Shown in pieces: positions 44,916 through 54,283 of a DNA stretch of 64,000 bases. Numbering within the stretch: the first letter of the stretch is position 1; the number at the start of each line of letters is the position of its first letter. Source of the DNA: Streptomyces olivoverticillatus. Lineage in GTDB: Bacteria; Actinomycetota; Actinomycetes; Streptomycetales; Streptomycetaceae. Location of the stretch: positions 226,225 to 290,224 of the forward strand of contig NZ_JACHJH010000005.1 in assembly GCF_014203555.1 (NCBI RefSeq), read 5' to 3'. The notes beneath the pieces were generated by a model, which did not search any database, was not told the origin of the DNA, and saw only the letters and a program-made list of their open reading frames with translations. The position numbers were made by a program, and so were the translations under genes.

Positions 44916-46067
44916 GTGACCACTCTCGCCGGAGCGGGGGCCGGCGAAGCAGCCGGTTCCCTGCTGTGGAGCCGGGCCGAACAGCAGGATTTCCGCAGCC
45001 GGGTGCGCGGCTGCCTGCTCGGCGGTGCCATCGGGGACGCGCTCGGCGCGGGCATCGAGTTCCACTCCCTGGAGCAGATCCGTGCCGCTCACGGGCCGGA
45101 GGGCGTACGCGACTACGTCCCCGCCTACGGGCGGCGCGGCGCGGTCACCGACGACACTCAGATGACGCTCTTCACGGTGGAGGGGCTGATCCGGGCGCAC
45201 ACCCGGCGCGGCACCGGCGTCTGGCAGCCGGCCGCGGACGTCCACCGGGCCCATCTGCGCTGGGCCACCACCCAGCACTCCTGGGGGCCGGACGAGCGCG
45301 ATCCGGACGGCGGCTGGCTCGCCCGCGAGGAGTGGCTGTACGCGCGGCGGGCCCCCGGCAACGCCTGCCTGTCGGGCCTCGCCGACGACCGGATGGGCAC
45401 CCTGCAGTCGCCCAAGAACCCCGAGTCCAAGGGGTGCGGGACGGTCATGCGCTCCGCACCCTTCGGGCTGCTCGCGGGCTGGGAGCCGCAGCACGTCTTC
45501 CAACTCGCCGCCGAATGCGCCGCACAGACCCACGGCCACCCCTCGGGGATGCTGGCCGCGGCGGCCTTCGCCGTCATCGTGCACGGGATCGTGCGCGGCG
45601 AGGCGCTGGAGGCATCGGTCGGGCGGACGCTGGCGCTGCTGGCCGTACAGCCGGGGCACGAGGAGACCAGCCGCGCGCTCCAAGGGGCCCTGGATGCCGT
45701 CCGCCAGGGGCTGCCGACGCCCGAGCGGGTCCAGTCGCTGGGCGAGGGCTGGGTGGCCGAGGAGGCGCTGGCGATGGGCCTGTACTGCGCCCTGGTGGCC
45801 GAGGACGTGCGCCACGGTCTGCTGCTCGCCGTCAACCACGGCGGCGACTCCGACTCCACCGGCTCCGTCTGCGGCAATCTGCTGGGGGCGGTGCACGGGG
45901 AGACCGCGCTTCCGGCGGGCTGGCTCGCAGAGTTGGAGGGACGGGCGACGGTCCTGGAGCTCGCCGACGACTTCGCACTGGAGCTGACGCAGGGGACCAC
46001 GCTGCACGGGCCGGACAGCCCGGCCGGTGCGTCGGCCGCCTGGCTGGCGCGCTACCCGCGCTCGTAG
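44916..46067 (+). CDS. ADP-ribosylglycohydrolase family protein
   Basis: A 383-residue all-helical DraG/ADP-ribosyl hydrolase-type protein that would remove ADP-ribose from protein or nucleotide substrates. GCLLGGAIGDALGAGIEF starts the domain, AVTDDTQMTLF supplies the first pair of magnesium ligands, and VNHGGDSDSTGSVCGNLLGA supplies the second set. These are all family hallmarks. GTG at 44916 follows CAGGAGG. It lies downstream of the proline-rich protein with 63 bp between and is closed by a hairpin at 46087-46124. Confidence 0.9.
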   Translation: MTTLAGAGAGEAAGSLLWSRAEQQDFRSRVRGCLLGGAIGDALGAGIEFHSLEQIRAAHGPEGVRDYVPAYGRRGAVTDDTQMTLFTVEGLIRAHTRRGTGVWQPAADVHRAHLRWATTQHSWGPDERDPDGGWLAREEWLYARRAPGNACLSGLADDRMGTLQSPKNPESKGCGTVMRSAPFGLLAGWEPQHVFQLAAECAAQTHGHPSGMLAAAAFAVIVHGIVRGEALEASVGRTLALLAVQPGHEETSRALQGALDAVRQGLPTPERVQSLGEGWVAEEALAMGLYCALVAEDVRHGLLLAVNHGGDSDSTGSVCGNLLGAVHGETALPAGWLAELEGRATVLELADDFALELTQGTTLHGPDSPAGASAAWLARYPRS

Positions 46068-46086
46068 CCGGGCTGGGGCATGGCCG

Positions 46087-46124
46087 AGCCCCCTCGGCCG
46101 GTGGTCGTGCCGGCCGAGAGGGCT
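46087..46124. terminator. bidirectional hairpin terminator
   Basis: AGCCCCCTCGGCCGG and CCGGCCGAGAGGGCT form a 15-pair stem with one mismatch around TGGTCGTG. It separates the ADP-ribosylglycohydrolase (+) from the DUF397 gene (-). Confidence 0.65.
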
Positions 46125-46152
46125 CTGGGCGGGGGTCGCGCCGAGGCGCGGA

Positions 46153-46356
46153 TCAGATGTCGCGGGCGCCGTCGCCGACGGTCACCACGAACGCGGACCA
46201 GGCGCCCGGGGTGAAGCCGAGGGAGGGGCCCTGCGGGTCCTTGGAGTCGCGGACCGCGATGGACAGCGGAAGGGGGGACGCGACCTCCACGCAGTCTCCG
46301 TGGGCCAGCGAGTAGGAGGACTTCCGCCAGGTGGTCTTGCCCTGCTGGATCGCCAT
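46153..46356 (-). CDS. DUF397 small protein
   Basis: A 67-residue protein with the DUF397 signature: WRKSSYSLAHGDCVEVA, then IAVRDSKDPQGPSLGFTPGA, then WSAFVV. In Streptomyces these small proteins are encoded beside XRE regulators of the WhiJ/AbaA type and are thought to modulate them, with links to development and antibiotic production. The XRE gene lies 222 bp upstream on the same strand, matching that arrangement. Molecular function is not established. Confidence 0.9.
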   Translation of the reverse strand: MAIQQGKTTWRKSSYSLAHGDCVEVASPLPLSIAVRDSKDPQGPSLGFTPGAWSAFVVTVGDGARDI

Positions 46357-46578
46357 GATGTCTCCGATGCGGGTGTGTACTTCTTGTCGGATCAGAACGC
46401 CGGTTTCCCGAGGTGCGATCGACGTTACGCGCCAACATCACAAGATGACTGGGCCGTTCACTCGACCGGATGGCTTATTTCAGTGGCTCTTCCGTGGCTG
46501 GTGGGAGGAGGTGTAGCGTTCCGCCTCTTCGGCCGCCGGACGGGATATTTCGGGTAATTCGCCAGGGGGGAATGGGGT

Positions 46579-47484
46579 TCAGGGCTGGACGCCCGCGGTG
46601 TCCGTCCGGGACCAGTCCTCGGCGACCTTGAGGATGAACCGGCGGGAGTCCTCGGCGTTGAGCGCCTGCATGCGCAGGTGCTCGTACATCACGCTGTACG
46701 CCTGGACGTCGTTCGGTTTCTCCAGGTAGAGGTCGCTGGTGATCCCCTCCAGGTACACCGTGCTCGCGTCCTGCGGATCCTGGAACTCCAGGATGGAGAA
46801 CTTCCCGTACATGCCCGGGTGCGCGCCCACCGCGTAGGGCAGCACCTGCACGGTGATGTGCGGCTGCATGCTGAGCTCCACGAGGTGCTGCATCTGCTCG
46901 CACATGATCCGGCCGCTGCCCACGATCCTGCGCAGCGCGGACTCGTCGATGACGGCCCACAGGCGCAGCGGGTTCTCCGGGTCGGTGATCCGCTCCTGGC
47001 GCCGCATCCGCACCTGGACGCGCCGCTCGACATCCGCCGCGGTGGCCTCCGGCCAGGAGCCCTCCGTCACCGCGCTGGCATACGTCTGCGTCTGCAACAG
47101 GCCGGGCACCAGTGAGACTTCGTACACCCGCAGCGACGCCGCGTCTGTCTCCAGCCCGATGTAGACGCTGTACGGAATGTCACCGAAGGCGTGCCACCAG
47201 CCTTGCTGGCGCGACTCCTTGGCCATCTGCATCAGGGAGTCGACGATGCGGTGGTCCTCGACCCCGTACACCCCGCACAGATCGCGGACGTCGCGCTGGC
47301 TGATGCTGCGGCGGCCGTTCTCCAGCCGGCTGATCTTCGACTGCGACACCAGCAGCCGCTCGGCCACCTCTTCGGCCGTCATGCCTTTGAGCTCACGGAG
47401 CTTGCGCAGCTCCTGCCCCAATCGGCGCCGCCTGACAGTGGGGTTGACGCTGGACGCCACGGGACGCACCTCCGGCTCCGTCAT
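46579..47484 (-). CDS. XRE-family regulator with DUF5753 domain
   Basis: A 301-residue DNA-binding protein. The Cro/CI helix-turn-helix occupies about residues 17-75 (RLGQELRKLRELKGMTAEEV, then LLVSQSKISRLENGRRSISQ). The remaining ~200 residues are the DUF5753 sensing domain (QTQTYASAVTEG, RLWAVIDESALRRIVGSGRI, QVLPYAVGAHPGMYGKFSIL). ATG at 47484 is preferred, since upstream in-frame codons lie in non-conserved sequence; a GTG about ten codons further in is possible. The pair with DUF397 resembles WhiJ-type systems that act in differentiation. Confidence 0.85.
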   Translation of the reverse strand: MTEPEVRPVASSVNPTVRRRRLGQELRKLRELKGMTAEEVAERLLVSQSKISRLENGRRSISQRDVRDLCGVYGVEDHRIVDSLMQMAKESRQQGWWHAFGDIPYSVYIGLETDAASLRVYEVSLVPGLLQTQTYASAVTEGSWPEATAADVERRVQVRMRRQERITDPENPLRLWAVIDESALRRIVGSGRIMCEQMQHLVELSMQPHITVQVLPYAVGAHPGMYGKFSILEFQDPQDASTVYLEGITSDLYLEKPNDVQAYSVMYEHLRMQALNAEDSRRFILKVAEDWSRTDTAGVQP

Positions 47485-47753
47485 GCTGCTTCTCTCTGCT
47501 CCGCAGCCTGCCACCACCGGCCGGGGCGGCGCTGGAAAACGCTTACACCCAGTCCGCTTGTGGTGAACGGTACTTGACTGTACGGATGCACGCGCGGGGC
47601 GGCGGGCCGTACCGCCGTCCGGGACGGGCCGGCCCACCGCCCCGCGCCTGATGCGGCTCCCGAACCGGGTCGTGGGGACTGCGGTGCGGTCGGTTGGAGC
47701 GGAAGGTGTTACTTGTGGGACGTGCGCCGGTCGCTAGCGGTAGCCGAACCGTT

Positions 47754-48539
47754 TCACGAGGCGCCTGCGCGGGCCATGACGCCGCCACGGTGTGCCACCG
47801 GCTGCCGGGCTTCGGCCACGCCTGCGGCCTCCACCGACGGCCGTACGGCCGCCGCCCGGCGCCCGCCGCCACCGCCCGCGGTGCCCGCCGCGGCCGGTGC
47901 CCGCCGCGGTTGTGCCCCGACGCCGTTCTGTACGTCCATCACGGCGTGCGCCACGAGCCCACCCATCGGGTCGTGCCTGATCAGGTCCCGGAGCCGGGAA
48001 CGCGAGGAGCGCCCCTCGTTGCCGGGGTAGAGATGCTTGCCGAGACCGACCGCATGGGCCAGGGCGGCGAGCGCCGCGGTCCGCGGGTCCGGCGGCACGC
48101 CGGTGCGGATCGCGCTGTCCAGCCGGTTCCTGATCTCCCGGCTGATGGCCGTGTCCGTCGCCTGGTAGCGCGTCGTCGGCAGTACCCCGCACATCTGGCC
48201 CGCCACGGCATGCACCATGCCGCACCGCTCCAGGTGCGTGAGATACGTCTGACGCAGGCCCAGCCGGGGCCCGCCGATCCAGTGGACCGCCCGGACCGGA
48301 CTGCCGCGGCGGCGCAGCAGTTCGAGCGCGGTGTCCAGGGTCGGATCTCCTGTCGGCCGTGGGTGCACCACGGCGATACGATCCCCGTCTGGGGCTATCC
48401 GTCCGGCCAGTGCCAGCTCCACGAGCTGGGCTCCGGCGAGACCGAGGTCGAGCGACTGCGGCTGTGCGGTGGTACCCGTGGCCGGGTCCAGTGCCAGCAG
48501 CAGAAGCTCCTCCGGAATTGTTCTGCGGCTCCTGCCCAT
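47754..48539 (-). CDS. GPP34 (GOLPH3-like) family phosphoprotein
   Basis: A 261-residue mostly helical protein of the bacterial branch of the GPP34 family. IPEELLLLALDPATG opens the domain, LGLAGAQLVELALAGRIAPD follows, and the C-terminal part has RTAALAALAHAVGLGKHLYP. Streptomyces genomes carry many copies with unknown roles; the eukaryotic homologues bind membrane phosphoinositides. ATG at 48539 follows GGGGAGG. The last ~50 residues are an Ala/Gly/Arg tail. Confidence 0.85.
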   Translation of the reverse strand: MGRSRRTIPEELLLLALDPATGTTAQPQSLDLGLAGAQLVELALAGRIAPDGDRIAVVHPRPTGDPTLDTALELLRRRGSPVRAVHWIGGPRLGLRQTYLTHLERCGMVHAVAGQMCGVLPTTRYQATDTAISREIRNRLDSAIRTGVPPDPRTAALAALAHAVGLGKHLYPGNEGRSSRSRLRDLIRHDPMGGLVAHAVMDVQNGVGAQPRRAPAAAGTAGGGGGRRAAAVRPSVEAAGVAEARQPVAHRGGVMARAGAS

Positions 48540-48798
48540 CCATGCCTCCCCGCGTGGATGAGTGACAGGGTGACCCCTCTCACATTGGTCTGTCGAGAGC
48601 GCGTGGTGACTTCGGGTGGGAACCGGTAGGTATGTCGTCTCGTCTTGCACATGGGTGAAGCCCGACAGGGTCCACTGACGGTGTACGCGCGATCGAGCGC
48701 GGCGGCGGCAGAGGACACTGGTAGACGTTGAGAGAATCGGGGAGCGGGGCGCGTGGCGCCCCGACTCGGCGTATGGCGCGGGAATTCAGGAGGCATCG

Positions 48799-51282
48799 GT
48801 GGCGGGCGAGTCCCCCGACAAGTCGGAGCAGCGGAAGTCGTCGGGGGAGACGACTGACAGCGAACGCGATCCTCGGCTCGGTGTTGCGATGTCGGCTGCG
48901 CCTGGGCGCAAGGCCGGTTCCGGGGCCGGGGCCGGGGCCGGTGCGGAGGCGGCCTCTGAGGCCGCGGATGCCGCTGGTGACGACGGCGACGGTCGCGACC
49001 GTAAGAAGGCCGGCGCCCCGGAGGGCGATGCGCGGCTGAAGGCCGCGGTGGCGGCGTGGGTTGCGGAATCCGACGCTCCGGATGACGAGGCCAACTCCGG
49101 CTCGGAGAAGCCGGGTGTGCCTGAGCCGCGGTCGGCGTCCGATAAGGACAAGCCGGGTGTGCCCGAGGCGCGGTCGGCGTCGGATGCGGAGAAGCCGGCC
49201 GACCGTGCGGCGACTGCCGCGGGCGCCAAGCCGGAGTCCGACGGCAAGAAGCCTGCCGACAAGGCGGACAAGCCTGCCGACAAGGCTGACAAGCCCGCCG
49301 CCGACGAGAAGTCCGCGTCCGGGGACGACAAGCCGGCCGAGCGGGCTGCTGCGGGCGACAAGCCGCAGGCTGAGCGCAAGAAGCCCACCGACCGGGCGAC
49401 GGCTGTCTTCGGTGCGGTCAAGCCGCAGGCCGAGGCCGAGAAGCCGGCCGGTAAGGGCGAGGCGAAGGCCGAGCCGGAGACCGGTGGAAAGAAGCCCACC
49501 GACCAGGCCACCGCCGTCTTCGGTGCGGTCAAGCCTGCCGGTGACAAGCCGAAGGCCGAGGCCGAGAAGCCCACCGGTAAGGGCGAGGCCAAGAAGCCCA
49601 CCGACCAGGCGACTGCCGTCTTCCGTACGGTCAAGCCGGCGGCCGGTGAGAAGTCCGCCGACGAGGCCAAGGCCAAGGCCAAGCCCACCGACCAGGCCAC
49701 CGCCGCCTTCGGGACGGTCAAGCCGGCACCCAAGGCCGACGCACCCAAGGGCGCCGACCAGCCCACCGAGCTGCTCAAGGCTCCGCCCGTGCCGCCGGCC
49801 GGGAAGCCCGCGAGCCAGTTCGTCCCGCTGAAGAAGGACGACGCTCCCAAGGCTGCTCCCAAGGCCGCCCCCAAGCCTGCCGCGAAGCCCGCGGCCGCCA
49901 AGCCCGCCGTCCCGGTCTCCGTGCCGCCGCCCGTGGCGCCCGCGCCGCAGGCGCCCGGCGCGCCCCAGGAGCCCAAGGCGCCGCTCGACCTGCTCGCGCA
50001 GCTGACCAACACGCCTCCGCCGGCGCCGACCCCGGCTCGCACCGTCGCGCGTCGTCTGAAGATCTGGACGCCGCTGGTCGTGCTGCTCGCGATCATCTTC
50101 GTGGTCGTGCAGGCGTTCCGCCCGCTGCCCGACCCGAAGCTGGCGCTCGGGGCGAAGAAGGCTTACACGTTCGAGGGCGGCAACGCCTCCTTTGTCTGGC
50201 CGGACGAGGGCCAGTCCGCCGTGAAGGTCGTCGGCGCCGGTGACGTGGGCACGTTCGGCGGCCAGAAGCCCGTGCCGACCGCCAGCGTCGCCAAGGTGAT
50301 GACGGCGTACGTGATCCTCAAGAACCACCCCCTCAAGGAGGGGGACAAGACCAGCAACATGGTCAAGATCGACGAGCAGTCGGAGAAGGAGGCCGGCGCT
50401 CAGGACGAGTCGCGGGTCCCGGTGCGCACGGGGCAGGAGTTCTCCGAGTACGACATGCTCCGCATGCTGCTCATCCCCTCCGGCAACAACATCGCCCGCC
50501 AGCTGGCCCGCTGGGACTCGCAGTCCGAGGACGCGTTCGTCAAGAAGATGAACGACACCGCCAAGGACCTCGGCATGACGAACACCACGTACACCGACCC
50601 CAGCGGCCTGACCCCGACGACCGTGAGCACGGCCGTCGACCAGGTGAAGCTCGCCGAAGAAGTGATCAAGAACCCGGTGATCCGGGACATCACCCAGCAG
50701 CCCAACGCCGACATCCCCGGCCTCTCGCCGAGCCGCATCAACAACAACAACGACACGCTGCTCGTGAAGCACACCGGCGTGCTGGGCATCAAGACCGGCT
50801 CCAGCACCCAGGCCGGCGGCACGCTGATGTGGGCGGGCCGGAAGAAGATCGACAACAAGGAGTACCTGATCGTCGGCGCGACGATGGACCAGCACTTCAA
50901 GGGCGGTCCGGACCCGAACGCCGAGAACAGCCTCACCAAGGTCAAGAACAAGAGCTACGAGCAGCTCACCGCCGTGCAGCAGGCCCTGCGCACCGCCACG
51001 GTCATCAAGAAGGGCGATGTCGTCGGCTATGTCGACGACGGCCTGGACGGCAAGACGCCCGTCGTCGCGACGAAGGACGTCGTCGCCGTCGGCTGGGCCG
51101 GCTTCGCCACGAAGTTCGCGCTCGAGACGGACGGCAAGAAGATCCCGCACACGGCGAAGGCCGGAACCGAGGTCGGCGAGCTGGTCGTGGGCAGCGGCGC
51201 GAGCGCCGTGAAGGTGCCGGTGGCCCTGCAGAAGCAGCTGGCCGAGCCGTCCTTCGGCGCCAAGCTCACCCGCCTCGGCTGA
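48799..51282 (+). CDS. D-alanyl-D-alanine carboxypeptidase with long repetitive cytoplasmic tail
   Basis: An 827-residue penicillin-binding protein of the S11 family that trims peptidoglycan side chains. The catalytic set is S496-V-A-K499, S561-G-N and K665-T-G, all outside the cell. A single transmembrane helix (LVVLLAIIFVVVQAF) lies near residues 424-442. The 420 residues before it are cytoplasmic and of low complexity. They are rich in Lys, Ala, Asp and Glu, with four copies of KPTDQATAVF or close variants (from 49378, 49489, 49588 and 49679). GTG at 48799 has AGGAGG upstream. The repeats suggest regulation from inside, for example by a Ser/Thr kinase. Confidence 0.9.
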   Translation: MAGESPDKSEQRKSSGETTDSERDPRLGVAMSAAPGRKAGSGAGAGAGAEAASEAADAAGDDGDGRDRKKAGAPEGDARLKAAVAAWVAESDAPDDEANSGSEKPGVPEPRSASDKDKPGVPEARSASDAEKPADRAATAAGAKPESDGKKPADKADKPADKADKPAADEKSASGDDKPAERAAAGDKPQAERKKPTDRATAVFGAVKPQAEAEKPAGKGEAKAEPETGGKKPTDQATAVFGAVKPAGDKPKAEAEKPTGKGEAKKPTDQATAVFRTVKPAAGEKSADEAKAKAKPTDQATAAFGTVKPAPKADAPKGADQPTELLKAPPVPPAGKPASQFVPLKKDDAPKAAPKAAPKPAAKPAAAKPAVPVSVPPPVAPAPQAPGAPQEPKAPLDLLAQLTNTPPPAPTPARTVARRLKIWTPLVVLLAIIFVVVQAFRPLPDPKLALGAKKAYTFEGGNASFVWPDEGQSAVKVVGAGDVGTFGGQKPVPTASVAKVMTAYVILKNHPLKEGDKTSNMVKIDEQSEKEAGAQDESRVPVRTGQEFSEYDMLRMLLIPSGNNIARQLARWDSQSEDAFVKKMNDTAKDLGMTNTTYTDPSGLTPTTVSTAVDQVKLAEEVIKNPVIRDITQQPNADIPGLSPSRINNNNDTLLVKHTGVLGIKTGSSTQAGGTLMWAGRKKIDNKEYLIVGATMDQHFKGGPDPNAENSLTKVKNKSYEQLTAVQQALRTATVIKKGDVVGYVDDGLDGKTPVVATKDVVAVGWAGFATKFALETDGKKIPHTAKAGTEVGELVVGSGASAVKVPVALQKQLAEPSFGAKLTRLG

Positions 51283-51294
51283 GCCGTGGCGCCG

Positions 51295-51335
51295 ACGGCT
51301 CCTGGTCCGTACGAGTGGTGCGGACCGGGAGCCGT
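51295..51335 (+). terminator. hairpin terminator after the carboxypeptidase gene
   Basis: ACGGCTCCTGGTCCG and CGGACCGGGAGCCGT form a 15-pair stem with one G-U pair, just 12 bp after the stop codon. Confidence 0.7.
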
Positions 51336-51452
51336 TCCGCGGCCGCGGCCGTGTGATGGCGCCGTGCTAGCGTCGCTGGGGTTTGCTCACCACAACCCGA
51401 GCATGCGTGAAGATGGGGGAGTAGACCTCGGGGGAAGACGGGGAGAGCCGCA

Positions 51453-53318
51453 GTGACCACCGTGGGGCCGGCGCGGGCCGGGAAGCCGGGAGAGACCGGT
51501 AGCGAGAGCGACGACGCGCCAGGGGTGGCAACCTCCCCCGTACGGCGTCTCCCGTCGTGGGCGACCGGATTGGACCGGCCACGCCGGGGATGGCGCGCGG
51601 CGCTCAACCGGACCGTGCCGGTCACGCTCGCCACGGCGGCCGTGCTGCACGTGCTGTGGGTGTTGTTCTTCGCGAACAGCGGCGGTGACCTCGCCGCGCA
51701 GGACGCCTGGGCGGAGTTCGCCCTCCAGCACCCGGCCTCGGCCTACAACCTGGCCTGGTACGGCGGGATGCACCCCGTCTCGTACAGCGTGATCTCGCCC
51801 TATCTGATGGCCCAGCTCGGCGTGCGCACCACGATGATGATCGCGGGCACCGTCTCGGCCGGGCTGATCGCCCTGCTGCTGGAGCGGAGCCGGGCCGTCC
51901 GCAAACCCCTGTGGCCTGCCCTCTACGGTACGTTCGCGCTGCTCTGCAACGCGATCTCGGGCCGGGTGACCTTCGGGCTCGGCACGATGTTCGGGCTGGC
52001 GGCGGTGGCCACGATCTTCGCCTGGCCGGTGGACTGGCGCACGGAGCGCAAGTACCGGTGGGGGAGGGCCGCCCTCGCGGGCGTGATGGCCGGGCTGGCG
52101 ACGGCGTCGAGCCCGGTGGCGGGCCTGTACGTGGGCATCGTGGCGGCCGCGCTGTGGCTGAGCAAACGCCGTCCGGCGGCGTACGCGCTGGGCATCACGC
52201 CGGTCGTGGTGGTCGCCCTGTCGGCGTGGCTGTTCCCCTTCTCCGGCCGTCAGCCGATGTCTTTCCTCTCGGTGATCCTGCCGCTGCTCGCCGGTGTCTT
52301 CGGGATGGTGTTCACGCCCAAGTCGTGGCGGACCGTCCGGATCGTCTCGGCGCTCTACGTCCTCGGCGTGCTCCTGGTCTGGCTCATCCCCTCCCAGATC
52401 GGTACGAACATCGCCCGGCTCGGCATGATCTTCGGCGGAGTGGTGCTCGTCGCCGTGCTGACGGAGCTCAAGATGCCGCCGCGGGCCGAGCTGCTGCGGA
52501 CGGGACGCACCTGGACGCTGACCGCCCTGGCCGTGCTGACCTGCACCGTCTGGCAGTCCGTCAACTCCATCAGCGACATCGTGCACACCACCCCCGCCGC
52601 CTCCTGGGCGCGGGAGCTGGCGCCGCTCGTCGACCGCCTGCAGAAGGTGGACGCCGCGCGCGGCCGGGTCGAGGTCGTCCCCGCCCGCAGCCACCGCGAG
52701 GCATCGGCCCTGGCCCCGTACGTCAACCTCGCGCGCGGCTGGAACCGGCAGGCGGACCGGGAGCGCAACCCCCTCTTCTACGAGGACGGCCGCCTCACCA
52801 CCGCCAGCTACCGCGCCTGGCTGAGCCGCTGGGCGGTGCACTACGTGGTGCTGCCCACCGGAGAGCCGGACAATGCGGCCGTCGCCGAGGCCAAGCTGGT
52901 CGATGCGGGGCCGGAGTATCTGCGCCAGGTGTGGCAGGACGAGAACTGGCGGCTGTACGAGGTGAAGGACCCCACGCCGCTGGCCGCCCCGCCCGCGGTC
53001 GTGGAGCGGGCCGACGCGGGCGAGCTCACGATCACCGTGAAGCAGGCCGGGCCCGTGCTCATCCGCATCCCCTACTCGCCCTGGCTGGGTCTGGTGGACT
53101 CGAACGGCAAGGCCGTCCAGCCGCCGAAGACCGGGCCGAAGGGGGAGCCCCCGGTGAACGTCAACGGCTGTCTGACCAAGCAGGTGCAGCCGCCGAAGGA
53201 AGGCGAGCCGGAGGACGACTGGACGCTGCTGCGGGCGCCGCACGCCGGCACGTACCGGATCGCGGCCCCGTACAAGTTGCCTCGCGGTACGGGGTGCCCG
53301 GACGATCTGGTGCGGTAG
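51453..53318 (+). CDS. polytopic membrane protein, possibly GT-C-like
   Basis: A 621-residue protein. After a cytoplasmic leader come about eleven membrane helices (for example VTLATAAVLHVLWVLFFANS, LPLLAGVFGMVFTPK, VVLVAVLTELKMP) and a ~250-residue extracytoplasmic domain. That domain includes FYEDGRLTTASYRAWLSRWA and NVNGCLTKQ. The first loop contains GGDLAAQDAWAEF, an acidic segment like those of GT-C glycosyltransferases that use lipid-linked sugars. I infer a cell-envelope role, but the family assignment is uncertain. GTG at 51453 follows GGGGAAGAC-like bases weakly. Confidence 0.65.
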   Translation: MTTVGPARAGKPGETGSESDDAPGVATSPVRRLPSWATGLDRPRRGWRAALNRTVPVTLATAAVLHVLWVLFFANSGGDLAAQDAWAEFALQHPASAYNLAWYGGMHPVSYSVISPYLMAQLGVRTTMMIAGTVSAGLIALLLERSRAVRKPLWPALYGTFALLCNAISGRVTFGLGTMFGLAAVATIFAWPVDWRTERKYRWGRAALAGVMAGLATASSPVAGLYVGIVAAALWLSKRRPAAYALGITPVVVVALSAWLFPFSGRQPMSFLSVILPLLAGVFGMVFTPKSWRTVRIVSALYVLGVLLVWLIPSQIGTNIARLGMIFGGVVLVAVLTELKMPPRAELLRTGRTWTLTALAVLTCTVWQSVNSISDIVHTTPAASWARELAPLVDRLQKVDAARGRVEVVPARSHREASALAPYVNLARGWNRQADRERNPLFYEDGRLTTASYRAWLSRWAVHYVVLPTGEPDNAAVAEAKLVDAGPEYLRQVWQDENWRLYEVKDPTPLAAPPAVVERADAGELTITVKQAGPVLIRIPYSPWLGLVDSNGKAVQPPKTGPKGEPPVNVNGCLTKQVQPPKEGEPEDDWTLLRAPHAGTYRIAAPYKLPRGTGCPDDLVR

Positions 53319-53350
53319 TCGCCCGTGTGTCCGCGCTGACGCGCGTCGTC

Positions 53351-53393
53351 CTCAAACTCCCCCAGCTACCGCTGGGAGGTGCCCCCAGCGGGC
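53351..53393. repeat. small dispersed Streptomyces repeat with hairpin
   Basis: The stretch beginning CTCAAACTCCCCCAGCTACC, with CCCAGC and GCTGGG arms and a second CCCCCAGC, is of a type I know as widely dispersed between Streptomyces genes. It lies in the 315-bp gap 53319-53633. Nothing else is recognised in that gap apart from the ribosome site of the next gene. Confidence 0.5.
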
Positions 53394-53633
53394 TATTGAG
53401 TACTCACCGTCACCCGTTCGCCACGCTGGGGGACGGGCGTACGGACGATCTCCGCACCCCCACGGTGACCTGCCCCAACGCCCCCGAACCGGCTCTCCGG
53501 GAGCGGGAGATCTGAAGCCGTGTCAAGGTGCGCGCCCCGCGCCACCCCGCTTCGCTCGGCAGTGAGAAAAGCGCGGAACCCCGACTTCCCCCAGCGGCAC
53601 ACCCCGTGCCGCGTCCGCGCTCACGGAGGAAGC

Positions 53634-54191
53634 ATGCGTACTACACGAGTGCTCACGGGGGCCGCCCTGACCATAGCCGCCGTCGGACTGGCGGGGGGCC
53701 CGGCGCTCGCCGGGGACTTCGGGAGGCTGGAGCTCAGCCCGGGCATGGCCCAGCCGGGCGAGATGGTCACGGCGAATACCGCCGCCTGCGGCCACGTCGG
53801 CCACGGCATGGGCGATGCCAGCGCGGTGGGCGGCCCCGCGTCGTTCGAGCTCAAGCCCGGCACGTACAAGGATGTCGTGGTCGGCCAGTTCAAGGTCCCC
53901 GCCTCGGCGAAGCCCGGCACCTACGGCATCGGCGTCAAATGCGACAACGGCAAGGAGGCCACCGGTGACCTGGTGGTCGGCAAGACCGCCTCCAAGTCCT
54001 CGCCCATGATGGCGAGCCCGAGCATGAGCATGCCCATGAAGCCGCCCAAGGGCGGCATGAAGACCGGTGTGGGCGGTACGAGCGAGGACTCGGGCACCGC
54101 CGAGATCGTGGCGGGCGCGGCCGTGCTGGCCACCGCGGCGGTCGGCGGCGTCTGGTTCCTGCGCCGCCGCGGCAGCGGCAGCGGGGCCTGA
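53634..54191 (+). CDS. secreted protein with C-terminal anchor, sortase neighbour
   Basis: A 185-residue protein with a signal peptide (VLTGAALTIAAVGLAGGPALA) and a short beta-type domain (LELSPGMAQPGEMVTANTAA, then ACGHVGHGMG). A Ser/Met/Pro/Lys linker (SPMMASPSMSMPMKPPKGGM) follows, then a C-terminal hydrophobic helix with RRR at the very end. The tail pattern equals that of wall proteins handled with class F sortases, and a class F sortase gene follows 93 bp downstream. ATG at 53634 follows ACGGAGGAAG. A canonical LPxTG motif is not visible, so covalent anchoring is an inference. Confidence 0.8.
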   Translation: MRTTRVLTGAALTIAAVGLAGGPALAGDFGRLELSPGMAQPGEMVTANTAACGHVGHGMGDASAVGGPASFELKPGTYKDVVVGQFKVPASAKPGTYGIGVKCDNGKEATGDLVVGKTASKSSPMMASPSMSMPMKPPKGGMKTGVGGTSEDSGTAEIVAGAAVLATAAVGGVWFLRRRGSGSGA

Positions 54192-54228
54192 CCACGCGAC
54201 GTCCCCGGCCGGGCGGTCCCCCGCTTGG

Positions 54229-54257
54229 CCCCCGGACGCGCGCGCGGCGTCCGGGGG
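54229..54257 (+). terminator. hairpin between secreted protein and sortase genes
   Basis: CCCCCGGACGC pairs perfectly with GCGTCCGGGGG around GCGCGCG. Because the sortase gene reads on in the same direction, it may lower rather than abolish downstream expression. Confidence 0.6.
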
Positions 54258-54283
54258 CGGGGGGCGGCCCCCTGGGGAAGCAG

